A stretch of 64,000 nt of DNA from NCBI RefSeq assembly GCF_000763295.1, contig NZ_JRJE01000001.1:62001-126000 (forward strand), read 5' to 3'. Made by a program: the position numbers and the translations under genes. Source of the DNA: Thalassospira australica. Lineage in GTDB: Bacteria > Pseudomonadota > Alphaproteobacteria > Rhodospirillales > Thalassospiraceae. Of this stretch, positions 53,794 to 62,418 are shown piece after piece (the first letter of the stretch is position 1; each line of letters starts with the position of its first letter). The notes under the pieces are model-generated. The model did no database searches and had not been told where the DNA came from. It saw only the letters and a list, made by a program, of their open reading frames with translations.

Positions 53794-54816
53794 ATGAAAG
53801 CCATTGGTGTTTACACATCCGCGCCGGTTGAAACCCCGGACCTGTTCACCCAGATCGAAACAGATATCCCGGTGGCCGAGGGCCATGACATCCTCGTTCG
53901 GGTAAAAGGTGTCGCGGTTAATCCGGTCGATTTCAAAGTCCGCCAGGGCAAGCAGGATGATGGTGAATTCAAGGTGCTTGGTTGGGACGCAGCCGGTACT
54001 GTCGAGGCTGTTGGCGAAAATGTGACCCTGTTCCGCCCGGGGGATGAAGTTTGGTATGCCGGTGATGTGACCCGTTCGGGGTCAAATGCGCAGTTCCAGC
54101 TGGTTGATGAGCGCATTGTGGCACCGAAACCAAAGTCACTTGATTTTGCCGCCGCTGCTGCCTTGCCGTTGACGAGCATCACGGCGTGGGAAGCAATGTT
54201 TGACCGACTTTTGATTGATCGCACCGCAACGGATGCCAACGCATCGAAATCGATCCTGATCATCGGGGGGGCCGGTGGTGTCGGCTCCATCGCCATTCAG
54301 TTGGCCAAGCTTGCAGGTCTTAAGGTGATTACGACCGCATCGCGCCCGGAAACCATTGATTGGGTCAAAAAGCTTGGTGCAGATCAGGTGATCAATCATC
54401 GCAATCCGCTAAATGATGAACTGGCAGCGATTGATGTCGCCAATGTCGATTACATTTTCTGCACCTCGGAAACCGATCAGTATTTTGATGTGATGGCCGA
54501 AATCATCGCTCCGCAGGGCCGGATCGTGACGATTACCGAGGCCACGGAAAACCACAATGTGGATCTCCTGAAAGCCAAGTCTGCCAGCTTCTCCTACGAG
54601 TTCATGTTTACCCGTTCGATGTTTGAAACGGCCGATATGATCGAGCAGCACAAGCTTTTGACGACGGTCGCCCAATTGGTTGATGACGGAACGATCACCA
54701 ATACGGCCAATGAAAGCTTTGGCGCGTTGTCGCCGGAAAGCCTTCAGAAAGCGCATGCGTTGCTTGAAAGTGGCAAGGCAATCGGCAAGATCACCTTTGA
54801 AGGTATCGCTGACTGA
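53794..54816 (+). CDS. Zinc-type alcohol dehydrogenase family (quinone oxidoreductase-like)
   Basis: 340-residue medium-chain dehydrogenase of the ZADH/NADPH:quinone reductase branch. The nucleotide-binding motif IIGGAGGVGSIAIQLAKLAG lies near residues 152-171, and GWDAAGTVEAVGENV near 64-78. The catalytic-zinc cysteine of true alcohol dehydrogenases is absent, as usual in this branch. Likely reduces quinones or reactive enones. Probably controlled by the divergent HxlR regulator. Confidence 0.9.
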   Translation: MKAIGVYTSAPVETPDLFTQIETDIPVAEGHDILVRVKGVAVNPVDFKVRQGKQDDGEFKVLGWDAAGTVEAVGENVTLFRPGDEVWYAGDVTRSGSNAQFQLVDERIVAPKPKSLDFAAAAALPLTSITAWEAMFDRLLIDRTATDANASKSILIIGGAGGVGSIAIQLAKLAGLKVITTASRPETIDWVKKLGADQVINHRNPLNDELAAIDVANVDYIFCTSETDQYFDVMAEIIAPQGRIVTITEATENHNVDLLKAKSASFSYEFMFTRSMFETADMIEQHKLLTTVAQLVDDGTITNTANESFGALSPESLQKAHALLESGKAIGKITFEGIAD

Positions 54817-54841
54817 TTACCTGAAATTGGACTAGATAAAG

Positions 54842-54870
54842 GCCGCCTCGCGTGTGTGAGGCGGCTTTTT
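54842..54870. terminator. Bidirectional terminator
   Basis: 8-bp stem GCCGCCTC/GAGGCGGC, 8-base loop, five T after and A-rich before. Between the convergent oxidoreductase and LysR genes. Confidence 0.9.
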
Positions 54871-54879
54871 CATGGGCGG

Positions 54880-55791
54880 TTAACGGCCTTGTTTTACCAA
54901 GGTGGCCAGCCTGTCGCGCAACCAACGATGCATGGGGTGACTGGTTGCGCGGTCATGCCAGACCAGGGCCATATCAAACCCCGTCACAGGCAGCGGTGGG
55001 GGAAACATTTGCAGATTGTGCGAGCGACCTTTGGCAACACGTTCGGGCACAAGCGCGATCATGTCACTGCAGGCGATAATTTCCGGCACAACCAGAAATC
55101 CGGGTGCAGACAGTGCGATGTTGCGTGTGCGCCCCAAAGCGCTAAGCGCATCATCGGTCGGCCCGTGAAACCCCCCGCCATCGGGTGATACAATCACATG
55201 AACAAGGTCGCAGAATGTTTCCAGATCAAGGCTGTTGGCGCTTGAAAGCGCCGGGTGCCCCTTGCGGACAATCGCGACATATTCTTCGCGATAGATTTTG
55301 CGCATGCGCAAGGTATCGGGCGTGGCTTGAGGTGTGGTCAGGGCAAGGCTGACTTCACCCGCGGCCATTTGTTTTTCCAGCGCCATCATATCAATGGTCC
55401 GCCAAGCAACCGTGATGCCGGGCGCCTCGGCACGCAGGATGTTCAAAAACGGCATCAGGATCGAATACTGCACATAGTCGCTGGCAGAAATGGCAATGGT
55501 TGCCGTTGCAGTTGATGGATCAAACGGGCTGCTTTCTGTCACAACCTGCCGGACGCCTTCGAGGGCGGCATGCAAGGGGGCCTGAAGTTCCAGCGCGCGT
55601 TCTGTCGGGATCATGCCCCGCTGTGCCGGGATCAGAAGCGGATCACCCAATAAATCGCGCAGACGGGTCAACCGTGTGGATATTGCCGGCTGGCTCAGGT
55701 TTAGTCGCTTGGCTGCATGGCTGACATTGCGCTCGGCCAACAGGGTGTCGAGTGTGACAAGCAGGTTGAGATCAAGCTTGCTTATATCCAT
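54880..55791 (-). CDS. LysR family transcriptional regulator
   Basis: 303 residues: N-terminal winged helix (LLAERNVSHAAKRLNLSQPAISTRLTRLRDLLGDPLL) and a LysR substrate-binding domain. I use ATG 55791 (MDISKLDLNLL), the normal LysR beginning. It is divergent from an FMN quinone reductase gene with a 102-base gap and is probably its regulator. The effector is not visible from sequence. Confidence 0.92.
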   Translation of the reverse strand: MDISKLDLNLLVTLDTLLAERNVSHAAKRLNLSQPAISTRLTRLRDLLGDPLLIPAQRGMIPTERALELQAPLHAALEGVRQVVTESSPFDPSTATATIAISASDYVQYSILMPFLNILRAEAPGITVAWRTIDMMALEKQMAAGEVSLALTTPQATPDTLRMRKIYREEYVAIVRKGHPALSSANSLDLETFCDLVHVIVSPDGGGFHGPTDDALSALGRTRNIALSAPGFLVVPEIIACSDMIALVPERVAKGRSHNLQMFPPPLPVTGFDMALVWHDRATSHPMHRWLRDRLATLVKQGR

Positions 55792-55893
55792 TGAGTTTAT
55801 ACCAGAACATAAAATATTGAATTTCAGATATAGCAAAAACCTGGGCCATGATCACGCATCAAACGTGATCAACAGAAAATAAGGACGGGCCCG

Positions 55894-56724
55894 ATGTCCA
55901 ATATCCTGATTATCCATGCCCACCCGGAACCGCAATCGCTGACCAGCGCGCTCAAGGATCTGGCTGCTGCGCATTTGCGTGCAGATGGGCACGAGGTCAA
56001 GGTTTCCGATCTCTATGCCATGAATTGGAAGGCCGTTGCTGATGCCAATGATTTTAGCGCGCCTCAAGACACAGAACGCTTGAAATACATCCGGGAGTCC
56101 AAGCGTGCCTTTAAGGCCGGAACGCAAACCAGTGATATCCGGGCAGAACAGGACAAATTGCTTTGGGCCGATGCCGTTTTGTTTAGCTTTCCGCTGTGGT
56201 GGTATGGCATGCCCGCCATCATGAAGGGCTGGTTTGACCGTGTGTTTGCCAACGGATTTGGCTATGGCGTGGGCGAACATGGCCCCGAACGCTGGGGCGA
56301 TCGGTATGGCGAGGGAACGTTGGCCGGTCGTCGTGCGATGGTTATCGTTCCGATCGGGGGGCACGGCCCGCATTACAGCGACCGCGGGGTTAACGGCAGC
56401 CTTGAAGATGTTTTATGGCCAATCCAGCATGGAATGCTTTTTTATCCGGGCATGGAGGTGATGGAACCATTTGCGGTCTATGGCAGTGATCGGCTTGATC
56501 CGGACGGCTGGCGGGGTGTTGCAGAAAAATTCAAGGACCGTTTGTCCGGGCTGTTTACCGACGCACCGATCCCCTATCGTACGCAAAATGGCGGGCACTA
56601 TGATCGCGATCGTCGATTAAAACCCGGTCTGGGACATCAGGAAAGAGGTACGCGCATTCATCTGGTGCAGCCGGGAGATCCTGAAGAAGTCCTGGGCGGA
56701 CGGGTGCGGCGTTTGGTGTCGTAA
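55894..56724 (+). CDS. NAD(P)H-dependent FMN oxidoreductase (flavodoxin-like, NQO family)
   Basis: 276-residue flavodoxin-fold enzyme. ILIIHAHPEPQSLTSAL at the N-terminus is the FMN phosphate region, and FSFPLWWYGMPAIMKGWFDRVFANGFGYG is the family hallmark. Similar to NAD(P)H:quinone oxidoreductases that carry out two-electron reduction of quinones. The last about 50 residues (from NGGHYDRDRR) are a basic tail longer than in the shortest relatives. Divergent from a LysR gene. Confidence 0.9.
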   Translation: MSNILIIHAHPEPQSLTSALKDLAAAHLRADGHEVKVSDLYAMNWKAVADANDFSAPQDTERLKYIRESKRAFKAGTQTSDIRAEQDKLLWADAVLFSFPLWWYGMPAIMKGWFDRVFANGFGYGVGEHGPERWGDRYGEGTLAGRRAMVIVPIGGHGPHYSDRGVNGSLEDVLWPIQHGMLFYPGMEVMEPFAVYGSDRLDPDGWRGVAEKFKDRLSGLFTDAPIPYRTQNGGHYDRDRRLKPGLGHQERGTRIHLVQPGDPEEVLGGRVRRLVS

Positions 56725-56735
56725 CAGCGAAAATG

Positions 56736-56768
56736 AAAGCGGGCTGGCGTTATTACCAGCCCGCTTTT
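56736..56768. terminator. Bidirectional terminator
   Basis: 12-bp stem AAAGCGGGCTGG/CCAGCCCGCTTT with an 8-base loop between the convergent oxidoreductase and lyase genes. Confidence 0.92.
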
Positions 56769-56797
56769 GATTTGGTGATTTAGGTTTGTCTTGGCTG

Positions 56798-57787
56798 TTA
56801 CTGGCCCGCGTCGCGTGCGGCGATGGCTTCGGCCTGACGGACCATGACTTCGGCCTGTTTGATGGATGCGATATCAATCAGACGACCATCAAGGGCGACG
56901 GCACCAGCGCCTTCGGATTGGGCTTTTTCCATCGCTTCAAGGATGCGCTTGGCCTTGGTGACTTCTTCTTCGGAAGGCGAATAGACTTCGTTTGAAAGGG
57001 CGATCTGGCTCGGGTGGATGGCCCATTTGCCTTCGCAGCCCAGCACCATGGCGCGGGCCGCTTGCGCGCGGTAGCCATCGGGATCAGAAAAATCGCCAAA
57101 CGGACCATCAATCGGGCGCAAACCATTGGCGCGTGCCGCAACCACCATGCGGGCAATGGCGTAGTGCCACATGTCGCCCCAGTGATAGTCACGCGGCGTG
57201 TCACCGTCCTTGTCGGTCAAAACGCCATAATGCGGGTTCGGGCCGCCAATGCCGGTCGTCATCGCCTTGGTCGAGGCAGCGTAATCGGCCACACCGAAAT
57301 GCAGGCTTTCATTGCGCGGGGAGGCGGCGGCAATTTCGTGGATGTTTTGCATGCCAAGGGCTGTTTCAATGATCAGTTCAAACCCGATGCGCTTTTTGCG
57401 GCCTTTGGCGGTTTCGATCTGGGTTGCCATCATATCAAGCGCATAGACATCGGCAGCGGTGCCGACCTTGGGGATCATGATCAGATCCAGCCGGTCACCG
57501 GCCTGTTCAAGAACATCGACAACGTCACGATACATGTAATGCGTATCAAGACCATTGATACGGACCGAGAGAACCTTGTCGCCCCAATCAATGTCGTTGA
57601 TGGCCTCGATGATGTTTTTGCGCGCCTGTTCCTTGTCGCTGGGCGCAACGGCGTCTTCCAGATCAAGGAAAATGGCATCGGCCTTGGATTTGGCGGCCTT
57701 TTCAAACAGTTCGATCCGGCTGCCGGGAACGGCAAGTTCGGACCGGTTCAGACGTGCCGGGGCCGGGGTTGGTGTGGTGAAGCTCAT
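56798..57787 (-). CDS. mcl1: L-malyl-CoA/beta-methylmalyl-CoA lyase-like protein (HpcH/HpaI family)
   Basis: 329-residue CitE/HpcH-type lyase. RSELAVPGSRIELFEKA at the N-terminus, DAIFLDLEDAVAP (metal region), VRINGLDT, GFELIIETALGMQNI (metal-binding Glu) and GCEGKWAIHPSQI are all present. Length and sequence best fit Mcl1, which cleaves malyl-CoA or beta-methylmalyl-CoA to glyoxylate and acyl-CoA. It stands alone here, with no ethylmalonyl-CoA pathway genes beside it, so the physiological substrate is inferred. Confidence 0.85.
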   Translation of the reverse strand: MSFTTPTPAPARLNRSELAVPGSRIELFEKAAKSKADAIFLDLEDAVAPSDKEQARKNIIEAINDIDWGDKVLSVRINGLDTHYMYRDVVDVLEQAGDRLDLIMIPKVGTAADVYALDMMATQIETAKGRKKRIGFELIIETALGMQNIHEIAAASPRNESLHFGVADYAASTKAMTTGIGGPNPHYGVLTDKDGDTPRDYHWGDMWHYAIARMVVAARANGLRPIDGPFGDFSDPDGYRAQAARAMVLGCEGKWAIHPSQIALSNEVYSPSEEEVTKAKRILEAMEKAQSEGAGAVALDGRLIDIASIKQAEVMVRQAEAIAARDAGQ

Positions 57788-58167
57788 GGTAACGTTTCTC
57801 CAGAACCTGTCATTTAATCAATGCATCGCAGGCGATAAGTCATCGCACGAAGCATGTGGCGTATTTATGCGTCCCGTTTTCGGGATCGTACCGTGGCCGC
57901 CGTGACAGTTATGTGTTCTGCGGTCATTGTGCGCCGCAGTAAGCCTGAGGTCAATCTATGGTGCGAATGCGAATTCTGACAAGCTTTAATACAGGCTCTG
58001 TCGTTGTGCTTTCGACGGAGACGATCAGTATTTAAGAAAAAGTCGGGATAAGCCCGATAAAGCAATAGCCCCTTAACCGGACTGTCGTTAGATTACCGCC
58101 GATATCCGGGGCGCCATGCATCGCGCGCGTTCCCCATGTCTTCTCAACAGGTAGTAACAAACGACCC
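57788..58167. other. Intergenic region
   Basis: 380 bases between divergent genes with no supported gene. It must hold the promoters of the lyase gene (minus) and of the diguanylate cyclase gene (plus). I saw no convincing operator or RNA element. Confidence 0.5.
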
Positions 58168-59328
58168 ATGCGTCGCGCTTTTTCCATCGTCATTTCCGCC
58201 AGTTTGGCACCCGTCCTTATCATGGGTGCTTGTTTGGTGCTGGCGGTGTCACCGACGTTGGTGCCTGTGGAATTATCCGGACTGGTGCGATACGGGCCGT
58301 TTTTGCTGGCAGCGCTGGGCAGTGCGATCGGTTGGTGGTTTAACCGTGGTCGTGCGGTTTTCGTGATGCTGCTTTTGTTGATCTGCTATTGGCTTCTGGT
58401 GGGCAACGGGGCCGGGTTTTCGGCCGAGGGGGTGGCGTTTCTTCGGATCGCGACACTTTATCTTATTCCAGTCAATCTGCTGTTTCTGGGCTTTACGGCC
58501 GAGCGCGGGGTGCTGAACCCACGCGGTATTGCGCGTATGCTGGTCTTGGGCCTGCAGATATTCATCATGCTGATGCTTGCAGGGCAGCCAGACGTTGGTT
58601 CGGCACTTTATCAGCTGCTTGATGTACGGTTCTTTGACAGCACGGGCGTGCTTGATGCCATGCCCCATCCGGCCATGATCTTGTCCGTGCTGGCGGTGGT
58701 CTTGTTGCTGATCCGTCATAAACCGTTGGAAACCAGTTTTGCTGCTGCCGTCATTGCGATCAGTGTCGCCACCGTCATGGGAACCGGGTTTATTCAATAT
58801 GGCTATTTGGCCGCAACCGGTGTTGTCCTGGCCGGGCTGGCGCAGGAAGCCTGGCGGATGGCCTTTGTTGATGATCTAACCGGTTTGCCGGGGCGTCGTG
58901 CGCTTGGTCATGCGATGGCAGAGTTGGGCAACCAGTATGCGATTGCGATGCTCGACGTTGATCACTTCAAGAAGTTCAACGACACTTATGGTCATGACGT
59001 TGGTGATATTGTTCTAAAAAAGGTGGCGCGTGAACTGGCCCGTGTTGGCGGCGGCGGCAAGGCATTTCGTTATGGCGGGGAAGAATTCACCGTTCTGTTT
59101 GCCGGGCGCACGGCAGAACGCGCACAGGAACCGCTTGATGCCCTGCGCAAGCGCATCGCCGAAAACAAGATCACCCCGCCAGAGAAAAACAAAACCGTCT
59201 CTGTTACGATATCAGTTGGCATATCCGAACGCGACGAGGACACTACCGATCCGTGGCAGGTTCTGAAGCGCGCAGACAAAAAGCTTTATGACGCCAAACA
59301 ATCCGGGCGAAACCGCGTGGTTCTTTAA
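58168..59328 (+). CDS. Membrane-bound diguanylate cyclase (GGDEF domain)
   Basis: 386 residues. About seven hydrophobic segments fill residues 1-230; the C-terminal 150 residues are a GGDEF domain beginning DDLTGLPGRRAL, with DVDHFKKFNDTYGHDVGD and the active-site GGEEF at 303-307. GGEEF is a catalytically competent variant, so c-di-GMP synthesis is predicted. No RxxD inhibitory site is obvious right before the motif. The membrane part is of unknown ligand type. Convergent with the GcvR-like gene at a 15-base distance. Confidence 0.93.
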   Translation: MRRAFSIVISASLAPVLIMGACLVLAVSPTLVPVELSGLVRYGPFLLAALGSAIGWWFNRGRAVFVMLLLLICYWLLVGNGAGFSAEGVAFLRIATLYLIPVNLLFLGFTAERGVLNPRGIARMLVLGLQIFIMLMLAGQPDVGSALYQLLDVRFFDSTGVLDAMPHPAMILSVLAVVLLLIRHKPLETSFAAAVIAISVATVMGTGFIQYGYLAATGVVLAGLAQEAWRMAFVDDLTGLPGRRALGHAMAELGNQYAIAMLDVDHFKKFNDTYGHDVGDIVLKKVARELARVGGGGKAFRYGGEEFTVLFAGRTAERAQEPLDALRKRIAENKITPPEKNKTVSVTISVGISERDEDTTDPWQVLKRADKKLYDAKQSGRNRVVL

Positions 59329-59343
59329 GGGCGTCGCGCCCAA

Positions 59344-59865
59344 TCAGAGTTCATCAAATTTGAAGACCAGCCGCATGGAGCCCGCCGTATTGGCAAGGGT
59401 TGCCAGGCAGTTGGCGGCGCGTTCGGGCGGAATGGCGACCGCAAAACGCAGGGTATAAATCCGTGCGTCTTTCTCGTCGCTTGCCGATGCCGCCAGCTTT
59501 ACGATGTTGGCCTTATATTCGATAAAGATTTCCGACAAACGTGCGATCAGCCCCGGTTGATCAACGCCCGAGCATTCAATCAGATGGGTCGCACCCGGTG
59601 CGGTGGTCAGTTTTGGTGCTGCTGCGATCGCCTCGACCGTGATATCGGCATTTTCAAGTGCGAGTTCACTCAGGCCGGTTTCACATTCCGATATCGGGCA
59701 ATCATCGGGAAGTTCACAGGTTGTTTCGAAACGTGCTGTTGCGCCGTTCAGTGCAAAGGAGGTCGGGCCAAGATTGGTGCCGATGTCAAACAAACGCCCG
59801 GTGATGTCCGAGACCAGGCCGACACGGTCGTCGCAGGAAATGGTAATACGGGTGTTGGCATTCAT
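59344..59865 (-). CDS. ACT-domain protein, GcvR-like
   Basis: 173 residues made of two ACT domains: ITISCDDRVGLVSDITGRLFDIGTNL (residues about 7-32) and LIECSGVDQPGLIARLSEIFIEYKANIVKLAA (about 95-126). The size and tandem ACT layout match the glycine cleavage system transcriptional repressor GcvR and its relatives. It lacks a DNA-binding domain, so any regulation would be by partner binding. The role in this organism is inferred. Confidence 0.85.
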   Translation of the reverse strand: MNANTRITISCDDRVGLVSDITGRLFDIGTNLGPTSFALNGATARFETTCELPDDCPISECETGLSELALENADITVEAIAAAPKLTTAPGATHLIECSGVDQPGLIARLSEIFIEYKANIVKLAASASDEKDARIYTLRFAVAIPPERAANCLATLANTAGSMRLVFKFDEL

Positions 59866-60065
59866 GTGACGCTCCGTCCGATGGAAGTTTTCTTTTTGTG
59901 CAAGGGGCTTGATGCCGTTCCAATCATAGCATTGGACGGCTTGATCTGCAGTGACTTTGTCTGGCCTGCCATCAACGTCTTAGGATCGAAGGGGGATGGG
60001 GGCGGTCACGCAAGAACTGTTTCTTGCATGTTGGGCGTGGATTGAGGGGATAGATCGGAAATGAC

Positions 60066-60094
60066 AAAGGCCCGACGGGTAACGTCGGGCCTTT
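60066..60094 (-). terminator. Intrinsic terminator of the tRNA gene
   Basis: 11-bp stem AAAGGCCCGAC/GTCGGGCCTTT with a 7-base loop, just beyond the 3' end of the tRNA on the minus strand. Confidence 0.85.
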
Positions 60095-60097
60095 GAA

Positions 60098-60174
60098 TGG
60101 CGCGCCCGGGAAGATTCGAACTCCCGGCCTTCTGATTCGTAGTCAGATGCTCTATCCAGCTGAGCTACGGGCGC
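60098..60174 (-). tRNA. tRNA-Arg (anticodon ACG)
   Basis: 77 bases including encoded CCA. On the minus strand: acceptor GCGCCCG pairs with CGGGCGC, D-arm GCTC/GAGC, anticodon stem TCTGA/TCAGA with loop CTACGAA (anticodon ACG), T-loop TTCGAAT, discriminator G then CCA. ACG is read as inosine-modified to decode CGU, CGC and CGA. Confidence 0.97.
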
Positions 60175-60513
60175 TTTGCCTTGTGTTCCGGCGGCTTGCA
60201 TCATGTGTGCTCCCCGTCGGCGGAGCGGAACTTATGCAAATGAGCATGGCATTGCAAGTGGTAAATTTCAAATTTCACCATTTTTTCGCAAGGCCCGGAT
60301 TACCTTGCTGCTACGGCCCTGTTTTGCCCGGCTTTGTCCAGTTTGACGGGTTTAAGGACAAGACTCGGCAAAAAAGGGGCAAATGCGTCTTGTTCCATAA
60401 GTGGTCGTAGACTAAGATGCTTTCAATCCCGGGGGAGCAGGGGCTTGTTTCACCTAGATAAAAAGAGCAGGCCCAGGGAGATTCGCATATTTCTACTTAG
60501 GTAATAGATCGAA
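60175..60513. other. Intergenic region between tRNA and lipoprotein genes
   Basis: 339 bases with no supported gene. It contains the tRNA promoter on the left. An imperfect hairpin near 60258-60280 (TGGTAAATTT against AAATTTCACCA) is followed by six T on the plus strand. The right part should hold the lipoprotein promoter. Confidence 0.5.
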
Positions 60514-61632
60514 ATGGCCGTTCGTAAAACCTACCTTGCCGTAATTGGCGCCGCCCTGATGCTGGGGGGATGTTCTTTCTCTTCTGAGGCCTTGTGGCCG
60601 ACACTTGCCGGAGAAGAAGAGGCGACGCAGGAAAATGCAGTCGTATCCGATCCGTCTGGTGCCAATACCACCACCAGCTATGACGTTGCTGCAAGCACGG
60701 CACCGCTGACCGGTGTATCTCAGACCGGGACCTTTGTTGGTTCCAAGGTCGAGAACATGCAGCAGGAACTCAACCGCCTGAAGGCGGCTCTGAACGAGCA
60801 TAGCAATGAACTGCAACAGCTTCGCGGACAGACGGTCTCGCACTCGCAGGCCTATCATGGCACTGTAGCAGCGATCAGCGCGCGTCTGCAGGTTGGCACG
60901 ACCCCGGGCAACCCGGTTCTGGTGCAGCAGTGGAATACCGCACAGGGCGAACTTGACCGTGTGAACGACGATATTGCCGCGCTCAATTCGCTGGCCAACA
61001 AGGTTGCTGCCGACAGCACGCTGTCGACCTTCCTGCTTGAGTCGGTTCGCTCGGCCTATCAGGTTTCAGGCGCGATTGACGAAGATCACCGTCAGTTGGC
61101 CCTGCTTGAAGATGAAACCAACCGGACCACGGTGTTGATTGATCGTCTTCTTAACGAAATCAGTGAAAGCCTTGCCCGTCAGACGTCATATGTCAGCACG
61201 GAGCGTGCTAACCTTAATGCGCTTGCTCTGGCTGTTAAAAATGGCGAAATCTTCGGGGATTCGCTTTCCAAACGTGTTTTCCAGTCGCAAGCCGCACCGG
61301 CATCGACCGGATCGCGCATGGCAGCCACAAGCGACCGCCCATTGGTGGTTATTCGCTTTGACACGGCCAGCGTGAAATACGAACAGGCCTTGTACAACGC
61401 GGTGAACCGTGTTCTGGAACGTCGCCCGCAGGCAAGTTTTGATGTTGTTGCGGTGACACCGAATCGTGGAACCCCGGCACAAGTTGCCTTGAACGCCAAT
61501 AAATCCAAGCGTAATGCACAGGCAGTCCTTCGGTCCCTGACCGATATGGGGATGCCAAGCTCGCGTGTGCGCGCATCTGATGCGACCAGCGCATCCGTCT
61601 CGGCAAACGAGGTGCACGTCTTCGTGCGCTAA
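60514..61632 (+). CDS. Coiled-coil lipoprotein with OmpA-like C-terminus
   Basis: 372 residues. A lipoprotein signal has lipobox LGGC with Cys20. Residues about 75-110 (VENMQQELNRLKAALNEHSNELQQLRGQ) form a clear heptad coiled coil. The last about 100 residues recall OmpA/MotB-type peptidoglycan-binding domains: RPLVVIRFDTASVKYEQALYNAVNRVLE, and NANKSKRNAQAVLRSLTDMGMPSSRVR. The usual Asp and Arg peptidoglycan contacts are not obvious. Probably an outer-membrane-anchored envelope protein; the family name is not certain. Confidence 0.75.
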   Translation: MAVRKTYLAVIGAALMLGGCSFSSEALWPTLAGEEEATQENAVVSDPSGANTTTSYDVAASTAPLTGVSQTGTFVGSKVENMQQELNRLKAALNEHSNELQQLRGQTVSHSQAYHGTVAAISARLQVGTTPGNPVLVQQWNTAQGELDRVNDDIAALNSLANKVAADSTLSTFLLESVRSAYQVSGAIDEDHRQLALLEDETNRTTVLIDRLLNEISESLARQTSYVSTERANLNALALAVKNGEIFGDSLSKRVFQSQAAPASTGSRMAATSDRPLVVIRFDTASVKYEQALYNAVNRVLERRPQASFDVVAVTPNRGTPAQVALNANKSKRNAQAVLRSLTDMGMPSSRVRASDATSASVSANEVHVFVR

Positions 61633-61671
61633 GTTCGACGGGACGACATACGGATTTCAAGAACGGCCATG

Positions 61672-61706
61672 CGGGTGCTTCGAATTTCGAAGCACCCGTT
61701 TGTTTT
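61672..61706 (+). terminator. Intrinsic terminator of the lipoprotein gene
   Basis: 13-bp complementary arms CGGGTGCTTCGAA/TTCGAAGCACCCG with a minimal loop, followed by TTTGTTTT. Confidence 0.88.
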
Positions 61707-61744
61707 AGGCGCAGGTGACTGGGAAATGCGCAAAAGAGTGTGTC

Positions 61745-62044
61745 ATGGGTGATCTTGTAAATTTGCGTCAGGCACGCAAACGCAAACAGCGTGAGGAAAA
61801 GGCCAAGTCGGCCGAGCAAAACCGTGCCTTGCACGGGCGGCCCCGCCATGAGCGTACTTTAAGCGATCAGCAACGCCAGAATGCCGAGAAGCAACACGAT
61901 GGGCACAAGCGTGTTGATGAGGATGCTACCCCTTTAACCGATGATGCTGTCACAGATGTTGTCGCCAAGGCCCCAAAGACAAAGGGGCAGGATGAGGATA
62001 ATGTGATTTCGATCTTTGCCCCCGAACCTTCTGCCATCGACTGA
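61745..62044 (+). CDS. DUF4169 family protein
   Basis: 99 residues. The N-terminus MGDLVNLRQARKRKQREEKAKSAEQNRALHGR is the hallmark of DUF4169, a small basic, helical alphaproteobacterial family of unknown function. ATG 61745 is at the family's usual start; a longer upstream frame is not needed. The C-terminal half is acidic and probably disordered. Confidence 0.85.
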   Translation: MGDLVNLRQARKRKQREEKAKSAEQNRALHGRPRHERTLSDQQRQNAEKQHDGHKRVDEDATPLTDDAVTDVVAKAPKTKGQDEDNVISIFAPEPSAID

Positions 62045-62418
62045 CCATCGGCATTGCAACATGTTTAGGCGTTTTGTCGGATGGCAAGAGTCCCTGAGAG
62101 GCGGGGGGGTAAGAGGCGTGGGCTGATCGTTTCTGAATTCCCCGGCATAAGGCTGAAACCTGAAATCGCTTCGGGGCAGGATTTGGCGGGCACTGAGCCG
62201 CTGCCTATGCTGTTGGTGTGGTTGCCAGCATTGTACCGGCAAACGTATCACACGGGCAGGTTTGGGGCCGTTACATCATGCATGTACGGCGCGGCCGGCG
62301 TTCTGCGCCGGGATTTCAAATCACACAACCGAAAGGCCAGGGTCGCCGGTTGCTGATCACAAATCTTTTGGTTGCCTTGTCAGCGCATTGGACAAGGCTT
62401 GGTTCAGTTCAGTTCAGT
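62045..62418. other. Intergenic region
   Basis: 374 bases between convergent genes with no supported gene. Short frames on both strands lack family features. Four tandem copies of GTTCA span 62402-62421, overlapping the stop codon of the minus-strand gene. Confidence 0.5.

Noticed and set aside
62076-62110. Riboswitch-like CTGAGAGG stretch
   Set aside because: Only a few bases recall the TPP element; no consistent stems, and no thiamine or other metabolite gene lies downstream.
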